A DNA stretch of 64,000 bases from Pseudomonas sp. CCI4.2 (GTDB lineage Bacteria; Pseudomonadota; Gammaproteobacteria; Pseudomonadales; Pseudomonadaceae): positions 2,262,001-2,326,000 of the forward strand of contig NZ_CP133781.1 of NCBI RefSeq assembly GCF_034350045.1. Direction: 5' to 3'. Position 1 is the first letter of the stretch. Every line of letters begins with the position of its first letter. This document shows, one piece after another, positions 19,901-30,362 of this stretch. A program made the position numbers and the translations under genes. The notes below the pieces were generated by a model. That model was not told the DNA's origin. It did not search any database and saw only the letters and a list, made by a program, of their open reading frames with translations.

Positions 19901-20812
19901 CTGTACGTGAAGTTGCCAGCCGCCGACCCCAATGCCGCCGTGGTAGAGAATGCACCGGACCCGCTGGCGGATGTTGATCCCCGCTCGATTCCGGCCATGG
20001 ACATCAAGATCACCCAGCTGTTTCAGGGCGATCAATTGATTGGCGGCTGGTCGCTTAAGGCGCGACCGGCCCCGAACGGAACACGACTGTCGGATTTGAG
20101 CCTGGGTCTCAAAGGCATGTTGCTGCAGGGTGAAGGGGGGTGGGAAGGGGCGCCCGGATCGACCAGCAGTTGGTACAAGGGTCAAATCGACGGTAAGAAC
20201 TTGGCAGATGTGTTGAAAGCCTGGGGCTTTGCGCCCTCAGTTACTAGTGAGTCCTTCGAGCTTAACGCCGATGGCCGCTGGCCCGGCTCACCCGCCTGGG
20301 TTGCGCTCAAGCGTTACTCGGGCAGCCTCGATGCGACATTGCGCCGAGGCCAGTTCGTTGAAGTCGAAGGCACTGCTCAGGCGCTCAGGGTGTTTGGCCT
20401 GCTGAACTTCAACTCCATTGGCCGCCGATTACGCCTGGATTTCTCGGACTTGCTCGGTAAAGGCCTGAGCTACGATCAAGTCAAAGGCCTGCTGGTTGCC
20501 AGCGATGGCGTCTATGTAACGCGCAACCCGATCACTTTGACCGGTCCATCGAGCAACCTTGAGCTTGATGGCACGTTGGACATGGTCAAGGACCGAGTCG
20601 ACGCGAAACTACTCGTGACGCTGCCGGTGACCAATAACCTGCCCATTGCTGCGCTGATCATAGGTGCACCTGCAATTGGCGGTGCCTTGTTCCTGGTCGA
20701 TAAGCTATTGGGCGATAAGGTCGCCCGGTTTGCCAGCGTGCAATACAGCGTCCAAGGACCTGTCAAAGACCCGAAAATCACGTTCTACAAACCTTTTGAA
20801 AAACCTCAATAG
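16997..20812 (+). CDS. yhdP: YhdP-family AsmA-like phospholipid transport protein
   Basis: Very large envelope protein (1271 residues) with one N-terminal membrane helix (VLIRLGLGSCALFLVLTALY) and a long beta-rich body of the DUF3971/AsmA-like-2 type that ends in a hydrophobic segment and the conserved SVQGPVKDPKI. AsmA-like proteins form bridge-like hydrophobic grooves across the periplasm; YhdP is implicated in phospholipid movement to the outer membrane. It is in the same direction as rng but 144 bp downstream, and nitrilase-like and tldD genes follow closely. Confidence 0.93.
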   Translation: MGRLTRVLGVLIRLGLGSCALFLVLTALYVSVGRQLVPLVAEYRSEIETKARAALDMPLSIGSLEGRWSGFAPVLLAHDVIVGDGANALRLDHVRAVPDLWASLVAHEVRIAHLELDGLQLSLKEDHDGHWALQGLPVKDDKPLDPEQMLTQIKAVARLSLLDSQVTLQPYGQPPLTFTYLSFTLETAGDNQRLDARLTLPDGQPMALNLRSRVQPQNWRDGEAQAYMSLPQSDWAHWLPASLTQQWKLSSLKAGGELWLTWGKGMLQSAVARVNAPQFIGAYADRKPAKISNLAVNAWFRREETGFTLSLESLAMNIGDKRWESRIQLKQQAATADNDERWHVQADRLDLTPITPILDSLAPLPDQLMVVLDNLKVTGGVRNVLLDYRPQATDDTRFSFAANLDKVGFNAYHGAPAAGNVSGSISGDLGQGELRLDTDDFMLYLYPIFAKPWQYQKANARLTWKLDKQGFTLIAPYIKVLGDEGQIASDFLIRLHFDSPLEDYMDLRVGLVDGDGRYTGKYLPAVLSPALDEWLRTSILGGVVDQGYFQYQGSLQHDAVDAARNISLFFKVHDASLAFQPGWPQLSGVDGKVFVDGAGVRIKASKGTLLNTQVSNVLVNIPHAAAGKNSHLLVDSDFAGDLADGVKILQEAPIGTADTFAGWQGDGPLQGKLKLDIPLGKGEEPKVLVDFDTDGSRLRLANPSLDLTQLKGSFRFDNTKGLSGNNIRAQAFEHSVTAQIFAEGKPGAITTRIAASGQVGQKRLAEWLGDSQPMPVSGDMPFQLQVTLGGANSQLQIDSNLKGLAVDLPAPFGKGADESRDSQFRMNLQGPERRFWVTYGDLANLAFASPAGKMAQGRGELFLGKGGAVVPDAKGLRVRGELSELDVAPWKSVVDRYAGNDPGGSAKQLLSNADLQIGKLSALGSTLENVSVQLDRKDAAWAVAVDSSLLKGSASLPDAKTAPIAIDLLYVKLPAADPNAAVVENAPDPLADVDPRSIPAMDIKITQLFQGDQLIGGWSLKARPAPNGTRLSDLSLGLKGMLLQGEGGWEGAPGSTSSWYKGQIDGKNLADVLKAWGFAPSVTSESFELNADGRWPGSPAWVALKRYSGSLDATLRRGQFVEVEGTAQALRVFGLLNFNSIGRRLRLDFSDLLGKGLSYDQVKGLLVASDGVYVTRNPITLTGPSSNLELDGTLDMVKDRVDAKLLVTLPVTNNLPIAALIIGAPAIGGALFLVDKLLGDKVARFASVQYSVQGPVKDPKITFYKPFEKPQ

Positions 20813-20857
20813 CGCGGGTTGGAGTACAGTGGCCGCATGTCTTGTCCGGAGCGCGCC

Positions 20858-21715
20858 ATGTCTTTTGCCGTGATTCAAATGGTCAGCAACAGCGATGTGC
20901 TGGCCAATCTTGCTCAGGCCCGTCGCCTTCTGGAGCAGGCGGCAGCGGCTGGCGCACGCCTCGCCGTACTGCCGGAAAACTTCGCTGCAATGGGTCGTCG
21001 AGACGTCGCGGAAATCGGTCGTGCCGAAGCGTTAGGCGAAGGTCCAATCCTGCCATGGTTGAAACTGGTCGCCCGCGACCTCAAGTTATGGATAGTTGCC
21101 GGCACATTACCGCTGCCACCGAGTGACCGACCGCACGGCAAAGTGACCGCGTGTTCGTTGTTGATCGATGAACACGGCGAGCCAGTAGCGCGTTACGACA
21201 AGTTGCACCTGTTTGATGTGGACGTTGCCGATAGCCGTGGCCGATACCGTGAGTCCGATGACTACGCTCACGGAAACAACGTGGTAGTAGCGGACACTCC
21301 CGTAGGACGCTTGGGGTTGAGCGTGTGTTACGACCTGCGCTTCCCCGAGTTGTACAGCGCGCTACGTGAGGCGGGGGCGCAGCTAATTACCGCGCCGTCG
21401 GCATTCACTGCGGTGACCGGTGCTGCACATTGGGACATCCTGATTCGGGCACGTGCGATAGAAACCCAGTGTTACCTGCTGGCAGCGGCGCAAGGCGGAA
21501 TTCACCCTGGCCCCCGGGAAACTTACGGGCACGCGGCGATAATCGACCCTTGGGGGCGGGTTTTGGCCGAACAGGCCCAGGGAGAGGCTGTGCTGCTAGC
21601 CGAGCGCAACAGTGATGAACAGGCGTCCATACGGGCGCGGATGCCGGTGTCTAATCACCGGCGATTTTTTTCGCAGGACGCCGTGCGGCCTGTGCACACC
21701 TCGGAGTCAATATGA
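20858..21715 (+). CDS. Carbon-nitrogen hydrolase (nitrilase superfamily, Nit-like)
   Basis: Cytoplasmic amidase-type hydrolase of 285 residues with the nitrilase Glu-Lys-Cys triad: Glu in [10 protein letters not shown], Lys in YDKLHLFDV and Cys in [12 protein letters not shown]. It resembles Nit1/YbeM-like proteins that deaminate damaged metabolites such as deaminated glutathione; the substrate here is inferred from family. I chose ATG 20858 ([10 protein letters not shown], the conserved beta strand) over the ATG at 20819. The stop overlaps the tldD ATG by four bases. Confidence 0.9.
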   Translation: MSFAVIQMVSNSDVLANLAQARRLLEQAAAAGARLAVLPENFAAMGRRDVAEIGRAEALGEGPILPWLKLVARDLKLWIVAGTLPLPPSDRPHGKVTACSLLIDEHGEPVARYDKLHLFDVDVADSRGRYRESDDYAHGNNVVVADTPVGRLGLSVCYDLRFPELYSALREAGAQLITAPSAFTAVTGAAHWDILIRARAIETQCYLLAAAQGGIHPGPRETYGHAAIIDPWGRVLAEQAQGEAVLLAERNSDEQASIRARMPVSNHRRFFSQDAVRPVHTSESI

Positions 21716-23151
21716 GCGATTTGTCCTCTGTCAGCGAACACCTTTTAGCGCCTGGCGGCCTGAGCCTCGACAGCTTGCAGTCGGTTCTTGGCGAGCTGGC
21801 CGGACCAGGGATCGATGCGGCTGACCTGTATTTCCAGGGACAGATTTCCGAATCCTGGGCATTGGAAGACGGCATCGTCAAGGAAGGCAGTTTCAACCTC
21901 GATCAAGGCGTCGGCGTGCGGGCGCAGTCGGGTGAGAAAACCGGCTTTGCCTACAGCAACACTATTACCCACGAAGCGTTGAGCTTGGCAGCACGTGCCG
22001 CGCGTTCGATTTCCCGGGCAGGGCAACAAGGCACGGTTCAGGCGTTTACGACGCAAGACGTGGCGCAGCTGTACGCGCCGGATAACCCGCTTGAAGTCAT
22101 GAGCCGGGCGGAGAAGGTCGAGTTGCTCAAGCGTATCGATGTCGCCACCCGCGCATTGGATTCACGTATTCAGCAAGTCACCGTCAGCATGGCCGGTGTC
22201 TGGGAACGCATTCTGGTAGCGTCTACCGATGGTAGCTTGGCCGCAGATGTGCGTCCGCTGGTGCGATTTAACGTCAGCGTCATTGTCGAGCAAAACGGCC
22301 GACGTGAACGCGGCGGTCACGGCGGTGGTGGGCGTACCGATTACCGTTATTTCTTGAGCGATGACCGCGCCATGGGCTACGCCCGTGAAGCGCTGCGTCA
22401 GGCACTGGTCAATCTCGAAGCGATTCCGGCACCTGCGGGCACCTTGCCTGTGGTTCTGGGGCCGGGATGGTCGGGTGTGCTGTTGCATGAAGCGGTTGGT
22501 CATGGTCTGGAAGGCGATTTCAACCGCAAAGGCAGCTCCGCGTACAGCGGGCGCATGGGTGAAATGGTTGCGTCCAAGCTGTGCACCATCGTCGACGACG
22601 GTACGTTGGCCGGTCGCCGGGGTTCGTTGTCTGTGGACGATGAAGGCACGCCGACCCAATGCACCACACTGATTGAAAACGGCGTGCTCAAGGGCTACAT
22701 GCAAGACAAGCTCAATGCGCGGTTGATGGGCGTGGCCCGGACCGGCAATGGCCGCCGTGAATCCTATGCGCACCTGCCGATGCCGCGCATGACCAATACC
22801 TACATGCTGGCTGGACAGAGTGATCCTGCGGAAATCATTGCTTCGGTGAAGCGCGGTATTTACTGCGCGAACCTGGGCGGCGGACAAGTGGACATCACCA
22901 GCGGCAAGTTCGTGTTCTCGACCAGCGAAGCGTATTTGATTGAAGACGGAAAGATCACTGCGCCGGTCAAAGGCGCGACCTTGATTGGCAACGGGCCAGA
23001 AGCCATGAGTCGAGTGTCGATGGTCGGCACCGACCTGTCGCTGGACAGCGGCGTAGGCACTTGCGGTAAAGACGGTCAGTCATTACCCGTGGGTGTGGGT
23101 CAGCCGACCTTGAAGATCGATGCCATCACGGTAGGTGGTACAGGCGGTTGA
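21712..23151 (+). CDS. tldD: Metalloprotease TldD
   Basis: Catalytic half of the TldD/TldE heterodimer, a peptidase known to process microcin B17 and to degrade unfolded peptides and the CcdA antitoxin. The zinc-binding [16 protein letters not shown] motif is intact and the length (479) is normal. It overlaps the nitrilase-like gene (ATGA). Its partner pmbA/tldE is at 23829, with only the leftward darP between them. Confidence 0.96.
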   Translation: MSDLSSVSEHLLAPGGLSLDSLQSVLGELAGPGIDAADLYFQGQISESWALEDGIVKEGSFNLDQGVGVRAQSGEKTGFAYSNTITHEALSLAARAARSISRAGQQGTVQAFTTQDVAQLYAPDNPLEVMSRAEKVELLKRIDVATRALDSRIQQVTVSMAGVWERILVASTDGSLAADVRPLVRFNVSVIVEQNGRRERGGHGGGGRTDYRYFLSDDRAMGYAREALRQALVNLEAIPAPAGTLPVVLGPGWSGVLLHEAVGHGLEGDFNRKGSSAYSGRMGEMVASKLCTIVDDGTLAGRRGSLSVDDEGTPTQCTTLIENGVLKGYMQDKLNARLMGVARTGNGRRESYAHLPMPRMTNTYMLAGQSDPAEIIASVKRGIYCANLGGGQVDITSGKFVFSTSEAYLIEDGKITAPVKGATLIGNGPEAMSRVSMVGTDLSLDSGVGTCGKDGQSLPVGVGQPTLKIDAITVGGTGG

Positions 23152-23199
23152 ACGTGAGCCGGGGTTGGGTGATAAAAATCACCTACCCCGGAGCGAAGG

Positions 23200-23721
23200 C
23201 TAGCGCAGACCGCGATGGGTCTCGTCGAGCTCACGGATGTACTTGAACAGTTTACGGCTGGCGGCCGGTGGCTTGTTTTGCGCCAGCTCATGTTGAGCCT
23301 GACGAATGAACGAGCGCAGTTGCTGACGGTCCGCTTCCGGGTAATCACCGACAAACTTTTCAATCACGTCGTCGGTGCCGACAAGCAAGCGATCACGCCA
23401 GCGTTCGAGGCCGTGAAAGCGTTCGTTGTATTGGCGAGTGGAGGCATCCAGTTGATCGAGCAATACCAGAATGGCGTCAAGGTCTTGATCGCGCATCAAT
23501 TTGCCGATGAACAGGATATGCCGCTTACGCGCAATGTTTGCCGTGTGCTTAGGCGCTTCAGCCAAGGCCCGGCGCAGGGCGTCGGTCAGGGGCAGCTTCG
23601 CCAGCAGGTCAGGCTTGAGTGTGGTCAGGCGCTCGCCCATGTCAACCAGAGCATGTAGCTCGCGTTTGACCTGAGTTTTGCTTTTACCCTCGTCGAGGGA
23701 GTCGTCGTAAGAATCAACCAT
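23200..23721 (-). CDS. darP: Ribosome biogenesis factor DarP (YjgA, DUF615)
   Basis: Small acidic-basic helical protein (173 residues) of the YjgA/DUF615 family, which associates with late 50S ribosomal precursors. Family-typical segments include [19 protein letters not shown] and LDALILDQLD-like helices, and it ends [11 protein letters not shown]. It is encoded opposite to its neighbours, inserted between tldD and pmbA, an arrangement that is common in pseudomonads. Confidence 0.92.
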   Translation of the reverse strand: MVDSYDDSLDEGKSKTQVKRELHALVDMGERLTTLKPDLLAKLPLTDALRRALAEAPKHTANIARKRHILFIGKLMRDQDLDAILVLLDQLDASTRQYNERFHGLERWRDRLLVGTDDVIEKFVGDYPEADRQQLRSFIRQAQHELAQNKPPAASRKLFKYIRELDETHRGLR

Positions 23722-23828
23722 GGGGGCAGTCCGCTAATAATCGCCGCCATGATAACCAGTCGGGGGCCGCTTGTCCGGCCCGGTCGGTATTCGGCCTATG
23801 CCGAAAGCAGAATTTGATGGAGAAAGTC

Positions 23829-25175
23829 ATGAGTGAATCTCAAAGCGTCGGCCCACAAGCGTTGCCGGCACTGCAAGATCAGGTAGAGCAGATTCTCGCT
23901 GAAGCCAAGCGCCAGGGCGCTAGCGCCTGTGAAGTCGCGGTATCGCTGGAACAGGGTTTGTCGACATCGGTTCGGCAACGCGAAGTGGAAACCGTCGAAT
24001 TTAATCGCGACCAAGGGTTCGGTATTACCCTGTATGTCGGCCAGCGCAAAGGCTCTGCCAGTACGTCGGCCAGCGGCGCTGACGCCATTCGTGAAACAGT
24101 GGCTGCGGCGCTAGCCATCGCCAAGCATACGTCCGAAGACGAAAGCTCGGGCCTTGCCGACGCCGCGTTGATGGCTAAAGAGTTGCAGGATTTCGACCTG
24201 TTTCAAGCGTGGGACATAACGCCGGAACAAGCCATTGAGCGCGCTTTGATCTGTGAAGCGGCGGCGTTTGACGCCGACAGCCGGATCAAGAATGCCGACG
24301 GCACTACGCTTAATACCCATCAAGGCTGCCGTGTTTATGGCAACAGCCACGGCTTCATCGGTAGCTCTGCTTCGACCCGTCACAGCCTGAGCTGCGTGAT
24401 GATTGCCGAAGGCGACGGCCAGATGCAGCGCGACTACTGGTATGACGTCAGCCGTCAAGGGGAGCTGTTGGCCGACGCTCAGAGTATCGGTCGACGTGCC
24501 GCGCAACGTGCCGCTAGCCGTTTGGGCGCACGGCCGGTCCCGACGTGCGAAGTCCCGGTATTGTTTTCTGCGGAACTGGCGGGCGGCCTGTTCGGACATT
24601 TCTTGTCGGCCATCTCCGGCGGCAATCTTTACCGTAAGTCGTCATTTCTCGAAGGCGCGATGGGCCAACGTTTGTTCCCTGAATGGCTAACCCTCGACGA
24701 ACGTCCTCACCTGATGCGCGCCATGGGCAGCTCTGCGTTCGACGGCGACGGGCTGGCGACCTACGCCAAACCATTCGTGGAGAATGGTGATCTGGTGTCT
24801 TACGTGTTGGGCACCTATTCCGGGCGCAAGCTGGGCTTGCCGAGTACCGCAAACTCAGGCGGCGTGCATAACCTGTTCGTCACCCATGGCGTTGAAGATC
24901 AGGCGGCCTTATTGCGTCGCATGGGACGCGGCCTGTTGGTTACCGAGTTGATGGGCAGCGGTTTGAACATGGTCACGGGTGATTACTCCCGTGGCGCAGC
25001 GGGTTTTTGGGTTGAAAACGGCGAGATTCAATTCCCGGTTCAGGAGGTCACCATCGCTGGCAACCTGCGGGACATGTTCAAACAAATCGTCGCCATCGGC
25101 AGCGATCTTGAACTGCGCAGTAACATTCGCACGGGTTCGGTGTTGATCGAGCGGATGACGGTGGCAGGGAGCTAA
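23829..25175 (+). CDS. pmbA: Metalloprotease PmbA (TldE)
   Basis: Non-zinc-binding partner of TldD; the two form the active peptidase. The 448-residue protein shares the TldD fold but, as in other TldE proteins, has no HExxxH motif; it ends RTGSVLIERMTVAGS. ATG 23829 is preceded by GGAGAA; the in-frame ATG at 23817 region lacks spacing for that site. Confidence 0.95.
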   Translation: MSESQSVGPQALPALQDQVEQILAEAKRQGASACEVAVSLEQGLSTSVRQREVETVEFNRDQGFGITLYVGQRKGSASTSASGADAIRETVAAALAIAKHTSEDESSGLADAALMAKELQDFDLFQAWDITPEQAIERALICEAAAFDADSRIKNADGTTLNTHQGCRVYGNSHGFIGSSASTRHSLSCVMIAEGDGQMQRDYWYDVSRQGELLADAQSIGRRAAQRAASRLGARPVPTCEVPVLFSAELAGGLFGHFLSAISGGNLYRKSSFLEGAMGQRLFPEWLTLDERPHLMRAMGSSAFDGDGLATYAKPFVENGDLVSYVLGTYSGRKLGLPSTANSGGVHNLFVTHGVEDQAALLRRMGRGLLVTELMGSGLNMVTGDYSRGAAGFWVENGEIQFPVQEVTIAGNLRDMFKQIVAIGSDLELRSNIRTGSVLIERMTVAGS

Positions 25176-25186
25176 ATGGCCCCTAT

Positions 25187-25266
25187 CTGTAGGAGCAACT
25201 TGTTGGCGAGGGGCCTGATGCGTGTAAATCAGGTTGACCGCTTCGCCAACAGGTTGGCTCCTACAG
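25187..25266. repeat. REP-like palindrome downstream of pmbA
   Basis: CTGTAGGAGCAACTTGTTGG on the left pairs with CCAACAGGTTGGCTCCTACAG on the right (imperfect arms) around a ~30-bp centre. It matches the pseudomonad 'TGTAGGAGC...GCTCCTACA' class rather than the GGACCGAATTC class seen elsewhere here. It lies 12 bp after pmbA, in the convergent gap to ptsO, where such elements often act as transcript 3' ends. Confidence 0.75.
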
Positions 25267-25402
25267 AAGGATGTGAATCATCTGGGGGACCAAATTCAAC
25301 TGACTGAATTACAAATATTGGAATTGTAGGGGCTGGCGAAGGCTGCGATGGAATGTTCAGCGCCTACTATTCAGGGTCTGCCGGAATCGCTGTGAGAGTA
25401 GA

Positions 25403-25675
25403 TCACTCGCCCTCATCAAACCGGTTGTTAATCAACGCAATCAACCCATCCAGTGCCGCTTGTTCTTCATCGCCTTCGGTGTGCAGGTGAATATCAGTGC
25501 CTTTGCCGGCGGCCAACATCATAACGGCCATGATGCTCTTGCCGTCGACCATACTTTCAGCGTCGCGACCGACTCGAATCTTGCACGGAAACCTGCCAGC
25601 GACGCCGACGAATTTTGCTGCGGCACGCGCATGCAGTCCGAGCTTATTGATAATGGTAATTTGATGAACGGGCAT
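25403..25675 (-). CDS. ptsO: Nitrogen PTS phosphocarrier NPr
   Basis: HPr-like phosphocarrier (90 residues) of the PTS-Ntr chain PtsP-PtsO-PtsN. Phosphorylation site His15 lies in KLGLHARAAAKF, and the second HPr signature KSIMAVMMLAAGKG is present. It is the last gene of the rpoN-hpf-ptsN-rapZ-ptsO cluster, 16 bp behind rapZ. Confidence 0.95.
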   Translation of the reverse strand: MPVHQITIINKLGLHARAAAKFVGVAGRFPCKIRVGRDAESMVDGKSIMAVMMLAAGKGTDIHLHTEGDEEQAALDGLIALINNRFDEGE

Positions 25676-25691
25676 CGCGATGTAAGTCCTA

Positions 25692-26549
25692 TCAGTTGAG
25701 GTCGCGGTGGCGAACCTGAACGTTCTTGAGGGATTGCTGCAACACCTGACCCAAACGCTCGGTCAGGTAGACGGAACGGTGATGCCCGCCGGTGCAGCCA
25801 ATGGCAATAGTGACGTAAGCACGGTTGCTGGCGGCAAAGCGCGGCAACCATTTGTTCAAATAGGTGTAGATATCCTGGAACATCTCTTCAACGTCAGGCT
25901 GAGCGGCCAAGTACTCGATAACGGGTTGGTCGAGACCTGATTGTTCACGCAGCTCTGGCTTCCAGTATGGGTTCGGCAGACAGCGCACGTCGAATACCAG
26001 ATCTGCGTCCGCCGGCATGCCGCGCTTGAAGCCAAACGACTCCACCAAAAATGCGGTTCCTGGCTCCGGCTTGTTCAACAAGCGCAGCTTGATCATGTCG
26101 CGCAGCTGATAGAGATTGAGGAGCGTGGTATTGATCTTCAGGTCAGCCAGGTCAATGATCGGGCCGAGCAGGGAGCTTTCGTCTCGTATCGCTTCAGCCA
26201 GCGAGCGATTGGCGCTGCTTAGTGGGTGGCGGCGACGGGTTTCCGAGAAGCGTTTGAGCAGCGTCTCTTCGTCTGCGTCCAGGTACAGCACATCGCATTG
26301 AATGTGCCGACTGCGGAGTTCTTCGAGCAGCTGTGGAAAGCGGAATAAATGGCTCGGCAGGTTCCGCGCGTCAATTGAGACGGCGACCAGCGGTTCCGCC
26401 AATTCGGTATGAACAAGGGCGCGGTCAGCCAGTTCGGGAAGCAGGCCGGCGGGCAAATTATCGATGCAATAAAAGCCGTTATCTTCCAGCACATTGAGCG
26501 CGGTGCTTTTGCCGGAGCCAGATCGGCCACTGACGATGATCATTCGCAT
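25692..26549 (-). CDS. rapZ: RNase adapter protein RapZ
   Basis: P-loop protein (285 residues) that in enterobacteria binds GlmZ/GlmY sRNAs and directs RNase E to them; in pseudomonads the RNA partner is less certain. The Walker A motif [13 protein letters not shown] is at residues 7-19 and the C-terminal [16 protein letters not shown] is conserved. It starts 3 bp after the ptsN stop and lies in the rpoN cluster. Confidence 0.95.
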   Translation of the reverse strand: MRMIIVSGRSGSGKSTALNVLEDNGFYCIDNLPAGLLPELADRALVHTELAEPLVAVSIDARNLPSHLFRFPQLLEELRSRHIQCDVLYLDADEETLLKRFSETRRRHPLSSANRSLAEAIRDESSLLGPIIDLADLKINTTLLNLYQLRDMIKLRLLNKPEPGTAFLVESFGFKRGMPADADLVFDVRCLPNPYWKPELREQSGLDQPVIEYLAAQPDVEEMFQDIYTYLNKWLPRFAASNRAYVTIAIGCTGGHHRSVYLTERLGQVLQQSLKNVQVRHRDLN

Positions 26550-26551
26550 GA

Positions 26552-27016
26552 TTAATGTCCGTTCTGCACGTCCAGAACCACCTGGTAGAGAGCCTCGCTA
26601 CTTTTTGCGCCGCGCAGCCGGTCACGCACATCTTTGCGGTCGAGCATGCTGGCGATTTGTCGCAGCAACTCAAGGTGAGCGTCTGTGGCGGCTTCGGGTA
26701 CAAGCAGAACGAATAACAGATCAACTGGAGCGCCATCAATGGCGTCGTAGTCAATCGGGGCATCCAGATGAATTAAGGCACTGATAGGGTCGCTGCAACC
26801 ATTCAGGCGGCAGTGTGGGATGGCGATGCCGTTGCCAAAACCGGTCGAACCGAGTTTTTCGCGAGCGGTCAGCTTCTCGAAGATATCGTGCGAATCCAGA
26901 CCTGGCAGTTCATGGCCGATCAGATTGGCAACTTGCCTGAGTGCTTTTTCTTTGCTGCCGCCCGGCACATTCACGATGGAACGGCCGGGGGTCAGGATAT
27001 TTTCAAGTCGGATCAT
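26552..27016 (-). CDS. ptsN: PTS-Ntr regulatory protein EIIA(Ntr)
   Basis: Terminal phosphoacceptor of PTS-Ntr with regulatory roles in carbon/nitrogen balance and potassium homeostasis. The 154-residue product carries His68 in [11 protein letters not shown]. The start [16 protein letters not shown] at 27016 is the conserved N-terminus; the frame extends to 27139 but those codons overlap hpf. Downstream of hpf by 13 bp. Confidence 0.95.
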   Translation of the reverse strand: MIRLENILTPGRSIVNVPGGSKEKALRQVANLIGHELPGLDSHDIFEKLTAREKLGSTGFGNGIAIPHCRLNGCSDPISALIHLDAPIDYDAIDGAPVDLLFVLLVPEAATDAHLELLRQIASMLDRKDVRDRLRGAKSSEALYQVVLDVQNGH

Positions 27017-27029
27017 GAGTTGGGAGTGT

Positions 27030-27338
27030 TTAGCGAGCTGTCGCACCTTTAAGGATGTTCTGCTGCTTTTCCTTATGCTTGAGCAATTGTCTGTCGAGCT
27101 TGTCAGTAAGTAGATCGATGGCCGCATACATGTCGTCATGTTCTGCGTTAGCGACTACCTCCCCACCGTGGATGTGCAGCGTGGCTTCGATCTTCTGTTT
27201 CAGTTTCTCGACCGCCATCGTTACCTGCACATTTGTAATCTTGTCAAAGTGCCCTTCTAGCTTTTTGAGTTTGAGCTCAATGTACTCACGCAGGGGCTTT
27301 GTCACTTCTAGCTGGTGTCCACTGATGTTGACTTGCAT
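27030..27338 (-). CDS. hpf: Ribosome hibernation promoting factor
   Basis: Short-form HPF (102 residues) of the S30AE/YfiA fold, which promotes 100S ribosome dimers in stationary phase. MQVNISGHQLEVTKPLREYI is the conserved start; the nine in-frame codons before it (to 27365) are not. The body contains the KLEGHFDKITNVQVT strand-helix and the DMYAAIDLLTDKLDRQL helix. It lies 79 bp downstream of rpoN, the usual location. Confidence 0.95.
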   Translation of the reverse strand: MQVNISGHQLEVTKPLREYIELKLKKLEGHFDKITNVQVTMAVEKLKQKIEATLHIHGGEVVANAEHDDMYAAIDLLTDKLDRQLLKHKEKQQNILKGATAR

Positions 27339-27417
27339 ACAGCGTCTCCTTCGTTGCCAGTGCATAAAGAGGCAGGCTAAATACCTGCCACTGGAACGCT
27401 ACAGCTTCAAGTCCTCG

Positions 27418-28908
27418 TCACATCAATCGCTTGCGCTCGCTCGAAGGCGCGATGCCTAGTGATTCGCGGTATTTGGCGACCGTGCGACGGGCTACCTGAA
27501 TGCCTTGTGCCTCCAGTAAACCAGCGATCTTGCTGTCACTCAACGGCTTTTTCTGATTTTCCGCTGCAACCAGTTTTTTGATGATCGCGCGGATGGCTGT
27601 GGACGAACACTCACCGCCCTCTGAGGTGCTTACGTGGCTTGAAAAGAAATATTTCAGTTCGTAAATGCCACGGGGGGTGTGCATGAATTTCTGAGTGGTC
27701 ACCCGGGAAATTGTCGACTCGTGCATGCCGACAGCTTCTGCGATGTCATGCAAGACCAACGGCTTCATCGCTTCGTCACCGTACTCAAGAAAGCCGCGCT
27801 GATGCTCTACAATCTGCGTCGCCACCTTCATTAAGGTTTCATTGCGGCTTTGCAGGCTCTTGATGAACCAGCGGGCTTCTTGCAGTTGATTGCGCATGAA
27901 CGTGTTGTCGGCGCTGGTATCGGCCCGGCGAACGAAGCCTGCGTACTGAGGGTTGACCCGTAGGCGTGGCACCGACTCTTGATTAAGTTCCACCAACCAG
28001 CGTTCGTTGTCTTTGCGCACGATCACGTCGGGCACGACGTATTCGGCTTCAGCGGATTCAATTTGCGAACCTGGACGCGGGTTGAGGCTCTGTACCAGTT
28101 CGATCACTTGGCGTAGCTCATCTTCCTTGAGCTTCATGCGTCGCATCAACTGACTGTAATCGCGGCTGCCGAGCAGGTCGATGTAATCGCCTACCAGGCG
28201 CTGTGCTTCTGCCAGCCAGCGGGTTTTTGCCGGTAACTGGCGCAATTGCAGTGACAGGCATTCGCTCAGGTTACGAGCGCCGATACCCGCAGGTTCGAAT
28301 TGCTGGATACGGTGCAGCACCGCTTCTATTTCATCCAGTTCAACGTCCATCTCCGGATCGAAAGCATCGAGAATCTCCTCAAGCGATTCGTCGAGGTAAC
28401 CCTGATTGTTAATGCAGTCGATCAACGTCACGGCGATCAGGCGGTCGGTATCGGACATTGGTGCCAGGTTCAGCTGCCACAGCAGATGGCTCTGCAGGCT
28501 TTCGCCAACGGATGTGCGGGTGGTGAAATCCCACTCGTCATCATCGTTGCTCGGCAGGCTGCTGGTGCTGGTCTGGTAAACGTCGTCCCAAGCCGTATCA
28601 ACAGGCAACTCGTTGGGTGTGCGCTCACTCCAGTCGCCGTCTTCCAGGTTGTCTACCGTGGGGGCAGCTTCCTGATAGGTCGGTTCCTGAACGTCAGGAT
28701 TAGGTTTCTCTACGCTGTCGGCAACCGGATCGGCGTTGTCGAAGTCGTCGCCTTCTTCCTGGCGCTCCAGCATAGGATTGGACTCCAACGCTTCCTGGAT
28801 CTCTTGTTGAAGGTCCAGGGTCGACAGTTGGAGGAGGCGGATGGCCTGTTGCAGCTGAGGTGTCATCGTCAGCTGCTGGCCCATTCTCAGGACTAGCGAT
28901 GGTTTCAT
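27418..28908 (-). CDS. rpoN: RNA polymerase sigma-54 factor
   Basis: Sigma factor for enhancer-dependent promoters (nitrogen, motility, many others). At 496 residues it shows region I at the N-terminus ([20 protein letters not shown]), an acidic region II (about 50-110), the core-binding and helix-turn-helix regions, and the C-terminal RpoN box [10 protein letters not shown] that recognises the -24 element. A 186-bp gap to lptB probably carries its promoter. Confidence 0.98.
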   Translation of the reverse strand: MKPSLVLRMGQQLTMTPQLQQAIRLLQLSTLDLQQEIQEALESNPMLERQEEGDDFDNADPVADSVEKPNPDVQEPTYQEAAPTVDNLEDGDWSERTPNELPVDTAWDDVYQTSTSSLPSNDDDEWDFTTRTSVGESLQSHLLWQLNLAPMSDTDRLIAVTLIDCINNQGYLDESLEEILDAFDPEMDVELDEIEAVLHRIQQFEPAGIGARNLSECLSLQLRQLPAKTRWLAEAQRLVGDYIDLLGSRDYSQLMRRMKLKEDELRQVIELVQSLNPRPGSQIESAEAEYVVPDVIVRKDNERWLVELNQESVPRLRVNPQYAGFVRRADTSADNTFMRNQLQEARWFIKSLQSRNETLMKVATQIVEHQRGFLEYGDEAMKPLVLHDIAEAVGMHESTISRVTTQKFMHTPRGIYELKYFFSSHVSTSEGGECSSTAIRAIIKKLVAAENQKKPLSDSKIAGLLEAQGIQVARRTVAKYRESLGIAPSSERKRLM

Positions 28909-29094
28909 GGCTGGGGCTTAACACCTTATTCGCCGGCGCTCATGCGCCATCTACTACAGGGCGCCGAAGCGCCAACTTAAGCAAATTATATGCCTGAAAC
29001 CTAAGTGTTTGCCTAGAGTGCGCTGACAATTAAAACGCTTGCCAACGCGAGATTCTAGCGTCCGTCGCCTGTGAAGAGCGAAATACCGCAGACC

Positions 29095-29820
29095 TTACAG
29101 GCGGAATTCATGGCCGAGGTAAACCTCTTTAACCAATTGGTTGGCCAGAATGGTTTCTGAATTACCTTCGGCGATCAGTTGACCATCGTTGACGATATAG
29201 GCCGTTTCACAAATATCCAGCGTATCGCGAACGTTGTGATCGGTAATCAAAACGCCAATCCCCTTGGCTTTCAAGTGGTAGATGATCTGCTTGATATCGC
29301 CCACTGAAATCGGGTCGACACCTGCAAACGGCTCATCCAGCAAAATGAACTTGGGTGAAGTTGCCAAGGCGCGTGCGATTTCTACGCGACGGCGTTCGCC
29401 GCCGGAAAGGCTCATGCCCAGGTTGTCGCGAATGTGACTGATGTGGAATTCCTGCAGCAGGCTTTCCAGTTCTTTGCGACGTGCCGCGCGATCGAGTTCC
29501 TTGCGGGTCTCGAGTATCGCCATGATGTTATCGGCAACCGACAGCTTGCGAAAAATAGACGCTTCCTGCGGCAGGTAACCGATCCCGGCCCGCGCACGAC
29601 CGTGCATTGGCTGGTGGCTGACGTCTAGGTCGTCAATCAATACACGGCCCTGATCGGCTTGTGCCAGGCCTACGATCATGTAGAAACAGGTTGTTTTACC
29701 TGCGCCGTTAGGGCCAAGCAGTCCGACGATCTGACCGCTGTCGATAGACAAGCTGACATCGCGTACGACCTGCCGACCCTTGTAGGCTTTAGCCAAGTGC
29801 TGGGCTTTCAGCGTCGCCAT
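29095..29820 (-). CDS. lptB: LPS export ABC transporter ATPase LptB
   Basis: Cytoplasmic ATPase of LptB2FG, which pulls LPS from the inner membrane onto the Lpt bridge. Walker [12 protein letters not shown], signature [15 protein letters not shown], Walker [15 protein letters not shown] and the switch His in [10 protein letters not shown] are all present. The ATG overlaps the lptA stop (TAATG). Confidence 0.97.
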   Translation of the reverse strand: MATLKAQHLAKAYKGRQVVRDVSLSIDSGQIVGLLGPNGAGKTTCFYMIVGLAQADQGRVLIDDLDVSHQPMHGRARAGIGYLPQEASIFRKLSVADNIMAILETRKELDRAARRKELESLLQEFHISHIRDNLGMSLSGGERRRVEIARALATSPKFILLDEPFAGVDPISVGDIKQIIYHLKAKGIGVLITDHNVRDTLDICETAYIVNDGQLIAEGNSETILANQLVKEVYLGHEFRL

Positions 29821-30362
29821 TAAGGGGCCTTCTGCGCGTCGGGTTTGTTTTTTGGCTGAATGACCATGTCGATCCGGGGTCGCGGCGCGGTCAATTTGGT
29901 GCCGTTTGCGCGACCGGCGTTAACGATCTGCTTCACCGTGTCGTAGATGATTTTTTCACCTTCGGAGGTGTTGCCGTCGTTGATCACCTTGGCCTTATCG
30001 ATCAGGACGATTTTGTTATCAAGGGCGAAATACTGAATGGTCACGCCGTAGGCCTGAACAATAGGCTTGTTCAGTTCGGGGGTCTGTTCGTAGTAAGCAA
30101 GATTGCCCACCGAAGTAAAGACGTTGACTTCGCCGGTAGATGTTCGGGTGATGGTCACCGTGTTGCCGGTGATCTTCATGGTGCCTTGGGTGATGATGAC
30201 GTTGCCTTTATAGGTGGCAATGCCTTGCTTGTCATCGAGTTGCGCATCGTCAGACTGGATATGAATAGGCTGATCGCGGTCCGTCGGGAGAGCCCAAGCG
30301 CTCACGCTTCCCAGTACTGTGCCCAGTCCGAGCAAAAAAGGGAGGGTTTTAACGAGCCTCAT
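29820..30362 (-). CDS. lptA: LPS transport periplasmic protein LptA
   Basis: Periplasmic OstA-like beta-jellyroll protein that polymerises into the LPS bridge between LptC and LptD. An N-terminal signal peptide ([18 protein letters not shown]) precedes the domain beginning [16 protein letters not shown]. It overlaps lptC by 14 bp and lptB by one base pair group (TAATG), consistent with one operon. Confidence 0.96.
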   Translation of the reverse strand: MRLVKTLPFLLGLGTVLGSVSAWALPTDRDQPIHIQSDDAQLDDKQGIATYKGNVIITQGTMKITGNTVTITRTSTGEVNVFTSVGNLAYYEQTPELNKPIVQAYGVTIQYFALDNKIVLIDKAKVINDGNTSEGEKIIYDTVKQIVNAGRANGTKLTAPRPRIDMVIQPKNKPDAQKAP